Assembly: GCF_014645515.1 (NCBI RefSeq)
Contig: NZ_BMLW01000001.1
Span: 620,001-684,000, forward strand
Reading direction: 5' to 3'
Origin: Oceanobacillus neutriphilus
Lineage (GTDB): Bacteria; Bacillota; Bacilli; Bacillales; Amphibacillaceae
DNA: 64,000 nt
Part shown: piece after piece, positions 9,173 to 17,762 of the stretch
Position numbering within the stretch: the first letter of the stretch is position 1
Layout of the letters: each line of letters begins with the position of its first letter
The notes under the pieces: model-generated
Seen by the model: the letters and a program-made list of their open reading frames with translations, nothing else
Databases searched by the model: none
Told to the model about the DNA's origin: nothing
Translations under genes and position numbers: made by a program

Positions 9173-10023
9173 ATCTTTTCACTACCTTTTTTCAGAATTT
9201 GCTCTCTTGCTTGAGATCTTGTAATAGCAAAGGTGTCGAAAGGTTTGCCTTGTTCCTTCATATCATTACTCAGCAAGGCAATTTGTGGTATATTCACACC
9301 TTCATTTAATAAATTCACGTTGGAAAATACGTCACTGGTTTTTCCATTCGTAATTAACTCTCCTTGTTTAATAACTAAAACCTCATCCGCATATTCAGCT
9401 ATTAAATCAATTTTATGTTCCACAAGGAGAATCGTTTTGCCCTGTTCTTTTAATAAATGAATAATCTCAAATATATCGGATGTACCCTTCGGATCTAACT
9501 GTGAAGTTGGTTCATCGATCACAAGAATGTCTGTTTCCATCGCAATAATGGAGGCAAAAGCAACTCGTTGCCGCTGCCCGCCAGAAAGTTTATTTGGATT
9601 GTTTTTAATTAAATGTTCTATTTTTAGTTGTCTAACAACACTAGTCACTCTATCAATAATTTCTTCTCTTTCCACACCTAAGTTCTCTAATCCTAATGCA
9701 ATTTCTTCAAAAACCGTCTCTTTGATGCCGCTGATTTGGGTGAAAGGATTCTGAAATATATATCCAATCGTTGAAGCTAATGCACTGCTTTCCCACTCAC
9801 GGATCTCTTTTCCTTTAATAAAAACCTCTCCAGTCAAATCCCCTCCATAAAAACTGGGAATCAGACCTTTTATTAAATCGCAAAAGGTAGTCTTTCCTCC
9901 GCCATTTTCACCGATAATGCCATAAAGTTTACCTTCTTCAAAAGCATAATTAATATTTTTCAAAGCGTCTGTTTCAGCCAGTGGATATCTATAAGATACA
10001 TTTTTCAATTCAATATAACTCAT
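9163..10023 (-). CDS. ECF transporter ATPase with canonical motifs
   Basis: The second ATPase of the ECF importer, 286 residues, has all standard elements: Walker A GENGGGKTT, Q-loop GYIFQNPFTQI, signature KLSGGQRQRVAFA, Walker B ILVIDEPTSQLDP and H-loop LLVEHK. It overlaps the T-component gene by 4 bp (ATGA type) and the degenerate partner by 10 bp, so the three are translationally coupled. It presumably binds the coupling helices of the T protein at the cytoplasmic face of the membrane. The C-terminal 60 residues lie beyond the usual ABC core. Confidence 0.93.
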   Translation of the reverse strand: MSYIELKNVSYRYPLAETDALKNINYAFEEGKLYGIIGENGGGKTTFCDLIKGLIPSFYGGDLTGEVFIKGKEIREWESSALASTIGYIFQNPFTQISGIKETVFEEIALGLENLGVEREEIIDRVTSVVRQLKIEHLIKNNPNKLSGGQRQRVAFASIIAMETDILVIDEPTSQLDPKGTSDIFEIIHLLKEQGKTILLVEHKIDLIAEYADEVLVIKQGELITNGKTSDVFSNVNLLNEGVNIPQIALLSNDMKEQGKPFDTFAITRSQAREQILKKGSEKICH

Positions 10024-10808
10024 AATACAACCCCCAAAATAATCAGACCCAAAATAAGAATGTCCACTAGTATCACCAATATTTTTTCCAAAGCTGGTGT
10101 AGGACGAAGGAAACGCAAATGCGTATTAGGATTGGCAGATGAGAATGCTCTAGCATCCATGGCAATTGTTTTTTCCTCCGCCCCAGAGATTGCTCCCAAG
10201 AATAGTGGACTTAGAACAGGGACAAATGCTTTGATTCGGACAAACACATTCCCCTCTGTCTCGATTCCTCTGGACCTTTGTGAATCCATAATGACGTTTG
10301 TTTTATCCTTTAAATCAATAATCAACTGTAACGATGATAAAATCATGAAACTAATATTGTGCGGCACTCCAATTTTTTCTAAGGAATAGGTTAAATCCTC
10401 TGCTTTTATCGTCACTGTACAAAGAACAAGAATTCCACAAACGACTAACATTATCGTCGCGTATTGAATACCTAAGTCAATTCCTTCCTGTGTGATATTA
10501 ATAATCCCATAATTAAATATCATATTTTCACCCGGCCAAAAGATAGCACGTACAATGAAAAAGAAAGGACCAATAACCAAACCAAGTTTCAGAAATGGAC
10601 TGATAAAACTTTTGAAACGGCCGGCTGCAACCGCTAACAAAATAAATACCAAGGTTATCACAACGTTCACTTGCCAATGCTGAAAGAATAACGTAATTAA
10701 TCCTAAAGCTATATAGATATTAATTTTGTTCAAAGGATTCAAATTTAAAAGCCAATTCTTACTTAATTGTGGACTACGATAAGAATTTATAAATGTCTCG
10801 TCCATCAT
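10020..10808 (-). CDS. ECF transporter transmembrane T component
   Basis: A 262-residue membrane protein with a CbiQ/EcfT-type layout: hydrophobic helices around residues 30-120, then a cytoplasmic coupling region with MDSQRSRGIE and MDARAFSSA, which are the two conserved Ala-Arg-Gly/Ala-Phe-like motifs that dock into the ATPases, then a last membrane segment. AGGAGGGG lies 3 bases before the ATG-ATG start. It joins the S component to the two ATPases encoded just downstream. Confidence 0.92.
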   Translation of the reverse strand: MMDETFINSYRSPQLSKNWLLNLNPLNKINIYIALGLITLFFQHWQVNVVITLVFILLAVAAGRFKSFISPFLKLGLVIGPFFFIVRAIFWPGENMIFNYGIINITQEGIDLGIQYATIMLVVCGILVLCTVTIKAEDLTYSLEKIGVPHNISFMILSSLQLIIDLKDKTNVIMDSQRSRGIETEGNVFVRIKAFVPVLSPLFLGAISGAEEKTIAMDARAFSSANPNTHLRFLRPTPALEKILVILVDILILGLIILGVVL

Positions 10809-10830
10809 GCACCCCTCCTGAACAATCCGT

Positions 10831-11418
10831 TTATTTTTTATATGCGTTCAAAAAGACATTACCATTTGGCAGCTTAACAAATGTTTTTTGCGGTATATTT
10901 CTAATAATTAAGTAAGCCACCAATGCTGTCGGAACCTTATCGATAATATCTACTGACATATTAGATATAAATGCGCTAGCCCATACCGGCACTCCAGATC
11001 CCATTAATATTCCGCCCAGTACTCCTGTTCCACTAACACCAAATCCATTAAATAGGAAGTAAGAAATCAGACTTCCTGATATCCCGACAATCAGCCCCAT
11101 AATTGCACCGGCTCCAATTGTTTTTGGAACAGTAGTAAAAAATCCTTTTTTAGCCAAGTATCCCGCTAATAATCCCATCAGCATGAAATTAATGACATAG
11201 AATAGCGATTGGGGATTTGTAATCGAAATACTTAAACAGGTAAGCAACCCAACAAGGATACCTGCAAATGGACCGGCAATTGCTCCAATAGTAAATGTCC
11301 CGATAGTATCTAAAAATAAAGGCAACTTCAATAAAACAGCAATTTGACCACCAACAAAATTAACCGCAACACCAATAGGTATTAAAAAGATTAATAGACC
11401 CATGTTTCTATTTTTCAT
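10831..11418 (-). CDS. ECF transporter substrate-binding S component, ligand unknown
   Basis: A 195-residue, very hydrophobic protein with about six predicted membrane helices and the small-residue-rich pattern typical of ECF S components (LFLDTIGTFTIGAIAGP, GLLAGYLAKKG, ASAFISNMSVDIID). It does not look like RibU, BioY, ThiT, FolT or another S family that I can name. The neighbouring ribokinase-like kinase and ribose-bisphosphate-isomerase-like enzyme point to a sugar or nucleoside ligand rather than a vitamin, but that is inference. The gene lies 22 bp upstream of the T gene. Confidence 0.85.
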   Translation of the reverse strand: MKNRNMGLLIFLIPIGVAVNFVGGQIAVLLKLPLFLDTIGTFTIGAIAGPFAGILVGLLTCLSISITNPQSLFYVINFMLMGLLAGYLAKKGFFTTVPKTIGAGAIMGLIVGISGSLISYFLFNGFGVSGTGVLGGILMGSGVPVWASAFISNMSVDIIDKVPTALVAYLIIRNIPQKTFVKLPNGNVFLNAYKK

Positions 11419-11504
11419 AACCCTTATTTCTCCTTTAATAACAAATTTTTTCTATCAACATTCAACATGATAAAAACGGACGAGAGAGTCCCTTCATCTT
11501 CTCT

Positions 11505-12017
11505 TTAAAATTTCATTTCAACTTTTTCCCCATCAATAAAAGGCACCCAAGGATTCACCATTTCATCACCAAATTTATCTGGTTTCTTTTCAATTGCAAA
11601 AAGATACGTAGAATCTTCATTAACCGGATAAGCAGGACTATGCCAAACCCCTCTATTGATTACTATGCCCTGGCCAGGTTTAATCCGAAAACATTGCACA
11701 GTCAAGATATCCGGCTGTTCATCCGGATCATCTATATCACCACAAAGTGCTACAGGCTGAATGATTTCTTTATCTAAAGCGATTAACAACTCTTCTCTGC
11801 TGACATGACGTTCCATTGCATCTACTATAAGCTCTCTTTGTTTTGTATTTACTAATCCCATTCCTATCGGCTCTGAGACATCTAACATAGCAATGTAATT
11901 CCAACAATCCCAGCCCTCTCCTACTTTCGGAGGCGGTGTATTGGGAATCTCAATTACCTTGCCGAATTTTTCAAATTCAGCAGCATTAATATCTTTCACT
12001 GTTGTGTACTTAGACAT
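11505..12017 (-). CDS. Ureidoglycolate-lyase-like (AllA-type) cupin protein
   Basis: About 170 residues resembling the ureidoglycolate lyase/hydrolase (AllA) cupin family: an N-terminal FEKFGKVIEIP strand, a central region ending in FRIKPGQGIVINRGVWHSP and an acidic C-terminus. In AllA the conserved His and nearby residues bind the ligand in the barrel. AAGGAG lies 8 bases before the ATG at 12017; the in-frame GTG at 12026 overlaps that ribosome site and is disfavoured. It is the first gene of the operon reading left toward btpA. No other allantoin-degradation gene is present, so it may act on a sugar acid or a similar small ligand instead. Confidence 0.75.
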   Translation of the reverse strand: MSKYTTVKDINAAEFEKFGKVIEIPNTPPPKVGEGWDCWNYIAMLDVSEPIGMGLVNTKQRELIVDAMERHVSREELLIALDKEIIQPVALCGDIDDPDEQPDILTVQCFRIKPGQGIVINRGVWHSPAYPVNEDSTYLFAIEKKPDKFGDEMVNPWVPFIDGEKVEMKF

Positions 12018-12063
12018 GTTTGTCACTCCTTAAAAATAATATTCTTTTACTTATATCTAATAA

Positions 12064-12077
12064 TTAAAACGCTTTCT
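12064..12077. promoter_or_regulatory. Possible CcpA cre site upstream of ECF/kinase operon
   Basis: The sequence TTAAAACGCTTTCT matches the cre consensus with two mismatches and lies 47 bp upstream of the first gene of the minus-strand operon. Carbon catabolite repression of a sugar operon would be expected, but one weak match is not proof. Confidence 0.35.
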
Positions 12078-12264
12078 TTAAATTTCAAAAACAAAGCTAG
12101 ATTATTTTTCCAGCAGTACTTTCTAGCATAATTGTAATGAATTCCTATAATACGTTGTATCGTGCTAAAGGTTATTTAACCATTGATAAGAATATCTATA
12201 AATCCAGCCTCCTTTTCAAAAAATTATATCTATTTAATAATCAATATAGTATATTACATTATCG

Positions 12265-12320
12265 TTTATGTCAATATTTTATTTTTTAAATAAACATTAT
12301 ATAACATAAACAAACATAAT
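12265..12320. promoter_or_regulatory. Possible DeoR operator cluster
   Basis: In the 367-bp divergent gap between the AllA-like gene and the DeoR gene, TTTATGT (12265-12271) is matched by inverted ACATAAA (12304-12310), with another AACATAAT just after. The stretch is very A/T rich. DeoR regulators often bind such repeats near their own promoter; this is a candidate only. Nothing coding is seen in the gap. Confidence 0.3.
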
Positions 12321-12384
12321 TGTTGTTAATAACCATATAAATAGCTATAATGATCTTAACGATAGCATTCTAGGAGGAAACTTA

Positions 12385-13155
12385 ATGTTACGAGAAGAGA
12401 GACTAAATGAAATAGAAAGAATATTACGTGAAAAAGGACGCGTGGAAGTAGGTAATTTATCAAGAATATTTAATGTCACTGAAATGACTGTGCGAAGAGA
12501 TTTAGATGAACTGGCTACTCAGCAAATAGCTGTTCGATCACATGGGGGAGCAATCATTCATTCTGATAGGTTACTAGCTGAACGGCCTTATGAGTTAAGA
12601 ATTTTAATGAACAGAGAAGAAAAGGAAAAGATCGCTGAAGCAGGTCTCTCTTTTATCAATGACGGGGATAAGATATTTATTGATTCCAGTACTACGGGAT
12701 ATTGCCTTGCTCAATCCATTCCTAATGAAAAAAGACTGTTAATTGTTACCGGAACCTTATCAACAGCAGTTGAATTAAACAATCGTCCTAACTTGCAAGT
12801 CGTATTTATTGGCGGTGATTTAGAAAAGGAAACTGGTTCCAGCAAAGGGTATTTCGCTGAATTAATGATTAACTCTATGAATTTTGACATAGCTTTTATA
12901 GGCGTTCCAAAAATAACCCCAGAAGGCATACTCACTACCTCCAGTATTGATGAGCTAATGACTAAAAAAGCGGTCATTAAAAAAGCTAAAAAGGTTATAG
13001 TGTTAGTAGATAGTTCAAAAATTGGTGAACCGGACTTTTTAGAGTTATGTCATATAAGTAAGATTGATACGATTATTACCAATAAAGGTATTGATGAAGG
13101 ATTTTTACAGACTTGTGAGGAAGAGGGAGTAGAGGTTATATTGACAGATGTGTGA
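12385..13155 (+). CDS. DeoR-family transcriptional regulator
   Basis: 256 residues with an N-terminal winged helix (LSRIFNVTEMTVRRDLDEL) and a DeoR C-terminal sensor domain that usually binds a phosphorylated sugar (FIDSSTTGYCLA, VTGTLSTAVEL, FIGGDLEKETGSSKG, ILVDSSKIGEP-like block). AGGAGGAA lies six bases before the ATG. It is divergent from the ECF/kinase/isomerase/BtpA operon, so it is the likely local repressor, with a sugar phosphate made by the pathway as inducer (inference). Confidence 0.9.
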   Translation: MLREERLNEIERILREKGRVEVGNLSRIFNVTEMTVRRDLDELATQQIAVRSHGGAIIHSDRLLAERPYELRILMNREEKEKIAEAGLSFINDGDKIFIDSSTTGYCLAQSIPNEKRLLIVTGTLSTAVELNNRPNLQVVFIGGDLEKETGSSKGYFAELMINSMNFDIAFIGVPKITPEGILTTSSIDELMTKKAVIKKAKKVIVLVDSSKIGEPDFLELCHISKIDTIITNKGIDEGFLQTCEEEGVEVILTDV

Positions 13156-13428
13156 AGGTCGGGATGAACACCTCTAGTTTAGTTTAACTCTTTTAATATC
13201 CATTTACCTCTAAAATGGATTTACGCTTACTGTTATTGCTTTACAAGCTTTGGAAATATTGTATCTTTATCAATGAATTAGGATACTCTACACGTAAAGA
13301 TACTAAATCTATCCTCAGGATATATATTTTTCCCGATATCCTATTTTCATCATTACTTGTAATCATTCTATTTGTAACCCAAAGTGTTTAAATTCAAGTA
13401 TAACACTTGTTGACATATTTACTCATAA

Positions 13429-13474
13429 GTTCAAAATAAACCATGCCTAGACTGAGACATGGTTTATTTTGAAC
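13429..13474. terminator. Long perfect hairpin between convergent deoR and DHDPS-family genes
   Basis: Arms of 17 bp (13429-13445 and 13458-13474) pair perfectly around a 12-base loop. It is the main structure in the 530-bp noncoding gap 13156-13685. A second, weaker pair, AAGTGTT/AACACTT, lies at 13382-13408. No coding remnant was recognised in the gap. Confidence 0.65.
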
Positions 13475-13685
13475 CTTATTGTCAATATTTCTTTGATTTC
13501 CCTCACAAAACTCAGTCAATTGTTGGCTTATTGTTATCAGATTACCTTTTTTAAAAGCAGTTTAGATGTTTCAGTAGAGTTTATAATCCGTAACAAATTC
13601 ACCATAACTATTTAAGATTAATTTGAACAATTTATCCTTTAATTATATTATCCAGAATGTTCAAAATCCCACTAAAAATATAAAC

Positions 13686-14576
13686 TTAATTAATCTTCAA
13701 CTGGGTTATCACATTTCTAATAACAGATTTCTCATCCTCCGCTAATGGTTTTAATGGAAGAATCGGTTCTCCTACATCATAACCTTGAATTTCTAATGCA
13801 GCTTTAACACACGCAGCCAGACCATACTTTTGAAAAATCTCGTTAACTTTCCATAGCTCTCTTTGAACCTCAAGTGCTTCTTCCCATTTTTTAGAGCATA
13901 TTAAGTCATATAAATAGATAGATTCTTTTGGAAAGATACATGCGGGTCCAGCCATCCAGCCTACTCCACCCATTTCCAGGACAGAATAAGGAATATGTGC
14001 AGATGCGCTAAATATTTTTAAGTTATCTTCAACTTTATTCATAATAGTAAGCAATCTGCCTGTGTTTCCAGTAGCATCTTTAAAATATTTAATATTAGGT
14101 TCTGAAGCAAGATTAATGACAATTTCAGATGTTAGATCTACACCACTAAAATTAGGATTATTGTATAGAACAATTGGACATGATGCAGCATTAGCAATCG
14201 TTCTGAAGAAATCAAGAATTTCCGATTTAGAAAGTTTATAATATGTGTTTAGGATGAGGACGCCCCCATCTGCACCCATCTTTTCAAAATGTTTCATTTG
14301 GTGTATCGCATCATTTGTGGTGTATGCGGATACACCTGGTATAACTGGTACTTGACCTTGAGCTGCATCAATTACTGTCTGAACGACTTCTATTTTTTGC
14401 TCCCAGGAAAGATAATGTACTTCTCCAGTACTTCCAAGCGGACTTAATCCATGTACACCCTTAGCTATTAAATCTTTTGTAAGTGTAGTTAAAACATCCG
14501 TTTTAACCTTCCCGGTATCCTGATCTATTGGACTTATTAAGTAAGGAATAATTCCATGAAAATCTTTATGTGACAT
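13686..14576 (-). CDS. Dihydrodipicolinate synthase / N-acetylneuraminate lyase family enzyme
   Basis: A 296-residue (beta/alpha)8 class I aldolase-family protein. The phosphate/carboxylate-binding GSTGEVHYL motif near residue 48, the IVLYNNP strand with the catalytic Tyr near 137, and IKYFKDATG with the Schiff-base lysine near 165 are all present. It begins at ATG 14576 after AAAGGGAG. The true dapA normally lies in a lysine operon; here the enzyme lies next to a tripartite tricarboxylate transporter and catabolic lyases, so it more likely cleaves or forms a keto acid such as a pyruvate adduct in that pathway. Confidence 0.87.
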   Translation of the reverse strand: MSHKDFHGIIPYLISPIDQDTGKVKTDVLTTLTKDLIAKGVHGLSPLGSTGEVHYLSWEQKIEVVQTVIDAAQGQVPVIPGVSAYTTNDAIHQMKHFEKMGADGGVLILNTYYKLSKSEILDFFRTIANAASCPIVLYNNPNFSGVDLTSEIVINLASEPNIKYFKDATGNTGRLLTIMNKVEDNLKIFSASAHIPYSVLEMGGVGWMAGPACIFPKESIYLYDLICSKKWEEALEVQRELWKVNEIFQKYGLAACVKAALEIQGYDVGEPILPLKPLAEDEKSVIRNVITQLKIN

Positions 14577-14660
14577 TACATCATGCTCCCTTTTGATTTT
14601 ATAATACTTTTTATTTTTACTTTAATCATTCACTTTAATATTACAATATATTATTTAACT

Positions 14661-14688
14661 CTAAGAAAATAGAAATCTCTTTTCTTAG
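14661..14688. other. Inverted repeat in the tctA to DHDPS-family gap
   Basis: CTAAGAAAA (14661-14669) and TTTTCTTAG (14680-14688) form a 9-bp inverted repeat within the 178-bp gap. It could be a weak terminator on either strand or an operator. Confidence 0.4.
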
Positions 14689-14754
14689 AATAGGAAAGGC
14701 AATAAGGGAAGAACACAACTTTTCAGCTAATAGCTGCATCCTTCATAAGCCATT

Positions 14755-16257
14755 TTATTCCACATTCTTTCTTCTTCGGAATATTGCAGAAAACACAGGG
14801 TAAAAAACAAATAATGCCGCTGCAATTAACAAGCCTAAGCTTATCGGCTGTGTAAAGAATATATTGAATGAATCATTAGATAATACCATGCTTTGTTGAT
14901 AACTGCTTTCTAATAGAGCACCTAAAACTACTGATAAAATCAAAGCAGAAAAAGGAATATTAAATTTGTTAAACAGATAGCCAACGATTCCAAAAGCAAT
15001 GATGACCCATAAATCGAACAGACTGTTTTTAAACGCAAAAGCACCCGTAAAACAAAGAATAACAATACTTGCTGCCAATAATTCTTTTGGTACTTTTAAT
15101 ATCGTAGCTGTTAAGAACTTTGCCATTAATAAGCCTAAAGGGAAAATAAATATATATGCTGCTAAAAAACCGATAATTAATAAATAAGCAACTTCAGGGT
15201 TGTTATTAAAAAGAGAAGGTCCTGGCTGTAAACCATGAATCATTAACGCCCCTATAAATAATGCAGATACTGAATTTCCCGGGACACCTAAAGAAACTAA
15301 AGGAACCATCGAACTGGCAACTACAGCATTATTTGCGGCTTCAGGGGCAGCCACTCCTTCCGGGGCGCCATCTCCAAAGTTCTTTACTTTCTTTTTCAAC
15401 CTGCGCACGGTGTGATCATAGGCCATATATACAGCCATAATCATTCCAGCGCCTGGAAGTATCCCGATAATTGTTCCTAAACCTCCAGAATATAACATCG
15501 TTGGAGTCAGCCTTTTAAACATTTTTTTATCAGGCAATATTTTTCCAACTTTTACTTTCTCTGTTTTATTTTCAACATCTTTTACTTTAGGCACTTCAAA
15601 TAATTCTAATACAGCAGTAACGCCAAATAGCCCTATCATTAAAGGAACAAGAGGAACACCGTCTAGTAAGTCAGCCTGTTGAAAAGTAAATCGGGCGAAA
15701 CCTGTTTGTGGGCTCATCCCTATTGTAGCTATAAACAATCCTGTTAAAACAGCTATCATACTTTTTATAACATTTCCTCTAGCCATTCCAATTACTGTAC
15801 ACAATCCTAAAATAATTAATGAAAAGTACTCCGGAGGACCAAATTTTAAAGCTTGTGCAGCTAGAAATGGCGATAACGTTATTAGCACAATACCACTTAT
15901 AACTCCTCCAATTGTAGAACTAACTGTTGATATTCCTAAAGCTTGACCAGCTAGTCCTTTCTTGCTCATTGGGTATCCATCAATTGTTGTTACAACGGAA
16001 GAAGCCGTTCCAGGAATTTTTAATAAAATTGCTGGGAATGATCCTCCAAAACATGTGGCACAATAAATACCTACAAGTAACATAATCGCTTGCTGAGGAT
16101 CCATACCAAAAGTAACCGGTATTAATACAGCTATTGTGATGTTGTCATTCATACCTGGTAATGTTCCTACTATTAATCCTATAATAACACCCAATAATAG
16201 GAAAAGGATACTTGATAGTTGAGCTAATTCTTGTAATCCAATTAAAAATCCATCCAT
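14755..16257 (-). CDS. Tripartite tricarboxylate transporter large permease TctA
   Basis: A 500-residue polytopic membrane protein typical of TctA, with the N-terminal family signatures GLIVGTLPGMNDN and the repeated GTLIGILPGAG-like loop (GLGTIIGILPGAGM), plus EGVAAPEAANNAVV and GVPGNSVSALFIGAL. About 11-12 membrane segments are expected. AGGAGG lies just upstream of ATG 16257. With TctB and TctC, encoded immediately upstream, it forms a secondary importer driven by ion gradients for tri- or dicarboxylates. Confidence 0.95.
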   Translation of the reverse strand: MDGFLIGLQELAQLSSILFLLLGVIIGLIVGTLPGMNDNITIAVLIPVTFGMDPQQAIMLLVGIYCATCFGGSFPAILLKIPGTASSVVTTIDGYPMSKKGLAGQALGISTVSSTIGGVISGIVLITLSPFLAAQALKFGPPEYFSLIILGLCTVIGMARGNVIKSMIAVLTGLFIATIGMSPQTGFARFTFQQADLLDGVPLVPLMIGLFGVTAVLELFEVPKVKDVENKTEKVKVGKILPDKKMFKRLTPTMLYSGGLGTIIGILPGAGMIMAVYMAYDHTVRRLKKKVKNFGDGAPEGVAAPEAANNAVVASSMVPLVSLGVPGNSVSALFIGALMIHGLQPGPSLFNNNPEVAYLLIIGFLAAYIFIFPLGLLMAKFLTATILKVPKELLAASIVILCFTGAFAFKNSLFDLWVIIAFGIVGYLFNKFNIPFSALILSVVLGALLESSYQQSMVLSNDSFNIFFTQPISLGLLIAAALFVFYPVFSAIFRRRKNVE

Positions 16258-16278
16258 GAGAATTGCCTCCTAACTGTC

Positions 16279-16713
16279 CTATCCAATAAACGTATTTTGC
16301 GGCAATGGTATGTTGAGAAGTGTATCAAAAAGAAAAAAGATGATTGTTACTACTACAATTGCCGTTATCGAGCCGAATATTATTTTTCTGTAACCCATAA
16401 TAATAAATGTGCTTATAAAAAGTAAGAGAGAAGAAATAAAGTAGCCCAATATTGGTAAAAGAGAGACATAAATAATCATTAAAAATAAAAGGATACTAAC
16501 TTTCCTAATGTTCGCTATATCAAAAATGACATCACTTTTTTTTCTTATCGCCGTTTTCACTAGTAACGCACAGGAAAAAATAAATAAGGGAATTGAAATG
16601 ATCACTGGAAATTGCTGTGCCTGCTCCGGCATCTGAAGACTTTGTATAAATATAAATATACTTAATCCAATAAAGAAAATAGATAAATAAAAATCACTAT
16701 TTTTTAATAACAT
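16279..16713 (-). CDS. Tripartite tricarboxylate transporter small permease TctB
   Basis: 144 residues with four hydrophobic segments, as in the TctB family. The ATG at 16713 is chosen because GAGGAGG lies 6 bases upstream; a longer frame from 16767 has no ribosome site and would run through that motif. The gene lies between tctC and tctA, the usual order of such operons. Sequence conservation in TctB is low, so the call rests on size, topology and context. Confidence 0.88.
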   Translation of the reverse strand: MLLKNSDFYLSIFFIGLSIFIFIQSLQMPEQAQQFPVIISIPLFIFSCALLVKTAIRKKSDVIFDIANIRKVSILLFLMIIYVSLLPILGYFISSLLLFISTFIIMGYRKIIFGSITAIVVVTIIFFLFDTLLNIPLPQNTFIG

Positions 16714-16779
16714 CTGTTCCCTCCTCACAAACATATAAGAAAGAAGAGTATGAATGACGACATCCATACTCTGCTAGAC

Positions 16780-17745
16780 TTATTCCAAGAATGGCAATAC
16801 TTGCTGGATAAATTCCTCTTCCGTTTCTATTCTACTATTTAGTTCTGCTGCATCACCCGGTACTACTTCAAATCCATAGCTTTCCATATCCTCTATAAAA
16901 CCTTTATCATTTATAATATTTGTAAAAATTTCTTCCAATTCAGCCATTGTTTCTTCTGGAGTATCTGCTGGTGCTGCTAAACCACGGAATGGTCCATAAA
17001 CCAAATCAATTCCTTCTTCTTGGAATGTTGGCGTATCAGGTAATTCTTCTGAACGTTCTTCATCCATAATAGCTATCGGTCTAATTGTTCCTTCTTCAAT
17101 TTGGCTAGCAACTTCAGCATAGGTTACTAGAGCTGCGTCTACATGCCCCCCTAGTAGCTGTTGAATTTGTTCTCCTGCACTTTCTGTATGAACAAATTCT
17201 AAATTCCAACCATGATTTTCATTTAATAAAATACCTGCACTGTGATGTGATGTAGAGTGCCCTGGCGTAACTAAATTAATCTTTCCATTTACAGCTTGAT
17301 CAGCTACTTTTTCATAGGATTCTAACTCTGACTCACCAGGCACAACTAATAGCTCTGGTTCAAAAGAATATAGAGCAATTGGTGCAAAATCTTCATGCGT
17401 ATAAGATGTGTCTGTCGTTAATGGATTACTTACAACACTGGAAGTAAAAGCTAGTAATGTATATCCATCTGGTTCAGCATTGGCAACAAAAGTTTGCCCG
17501 ATTACTGCCCCTCCACCTTCTCTATTTTCAACAACAATATTTTGACCATTCATGTACTCATCTGCATTTTGTGCAATCATTCTACTAATTGTATCAACTG
17601 CACCACCAGGACCAAATGGAACAATAAGCGTTATATCCTTTTCAGGAAAGTTTGATTCCTCTGCTTTTCCATTTTCATTACTACAAGCTGTTAATAGTAA
17701 AAAAACAGCAATAAAGATAATGGAATATTTACTTATTAATTTCAT
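16780..17745 (-). CDS. Tripartite tricarboxylate transporter solute-binding lipoprotein TctC
   Basis: 321 residues with a lipoprotein signal (FLLLTACS lipobox, Cys near residue 21), so it is anchored on the outer face of the membrane. The BUG/TctC fold is seen in ITLIVPFGPGGAVDTISRM, VVENREGGGAVIGQ, NAEPDGYTLL and ATPADTPEE-like blocks. AGAGGGG precedes the ATG. These proteins bind carboxylates such as citrate, succinate derivatives or aromatic acids. The neighbouring lyase and epimerase-like genes suggest an N-succinyl or iminodicarboxylate ligand (inference). Confidence 0.94.
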   Translation of the reverse strand: MKLISKYSIIFIAVFLLLTACSNENGKAEESNFPEKDITLIVPFGPGGAVDTISRMIAQNADEYMNGQNIVVENREGGGAVIGQTFVANAEPDGYTLLAFTSSVVSNPLTTDTSYTHEDFAPIALYSFEPELLVVPGESELESYEKVADQAVNGKINLVTPGHSTSHHSAGILLNENHGWNLEFVHTESAGEQIQQLLGGHVDAALVTYAEVASQIEEGTIRPIAIMDEERSEELPDTPTFQEEGIDLVYGPFRGLAAPADTPEETMAELEEIFTNIINDKGFIEDMESYGFEVVPGDAAELNSRIETEEEFIQQVLPFLE

Positions 17746-17762
17746 ATCTATCCCCTCTTTTA

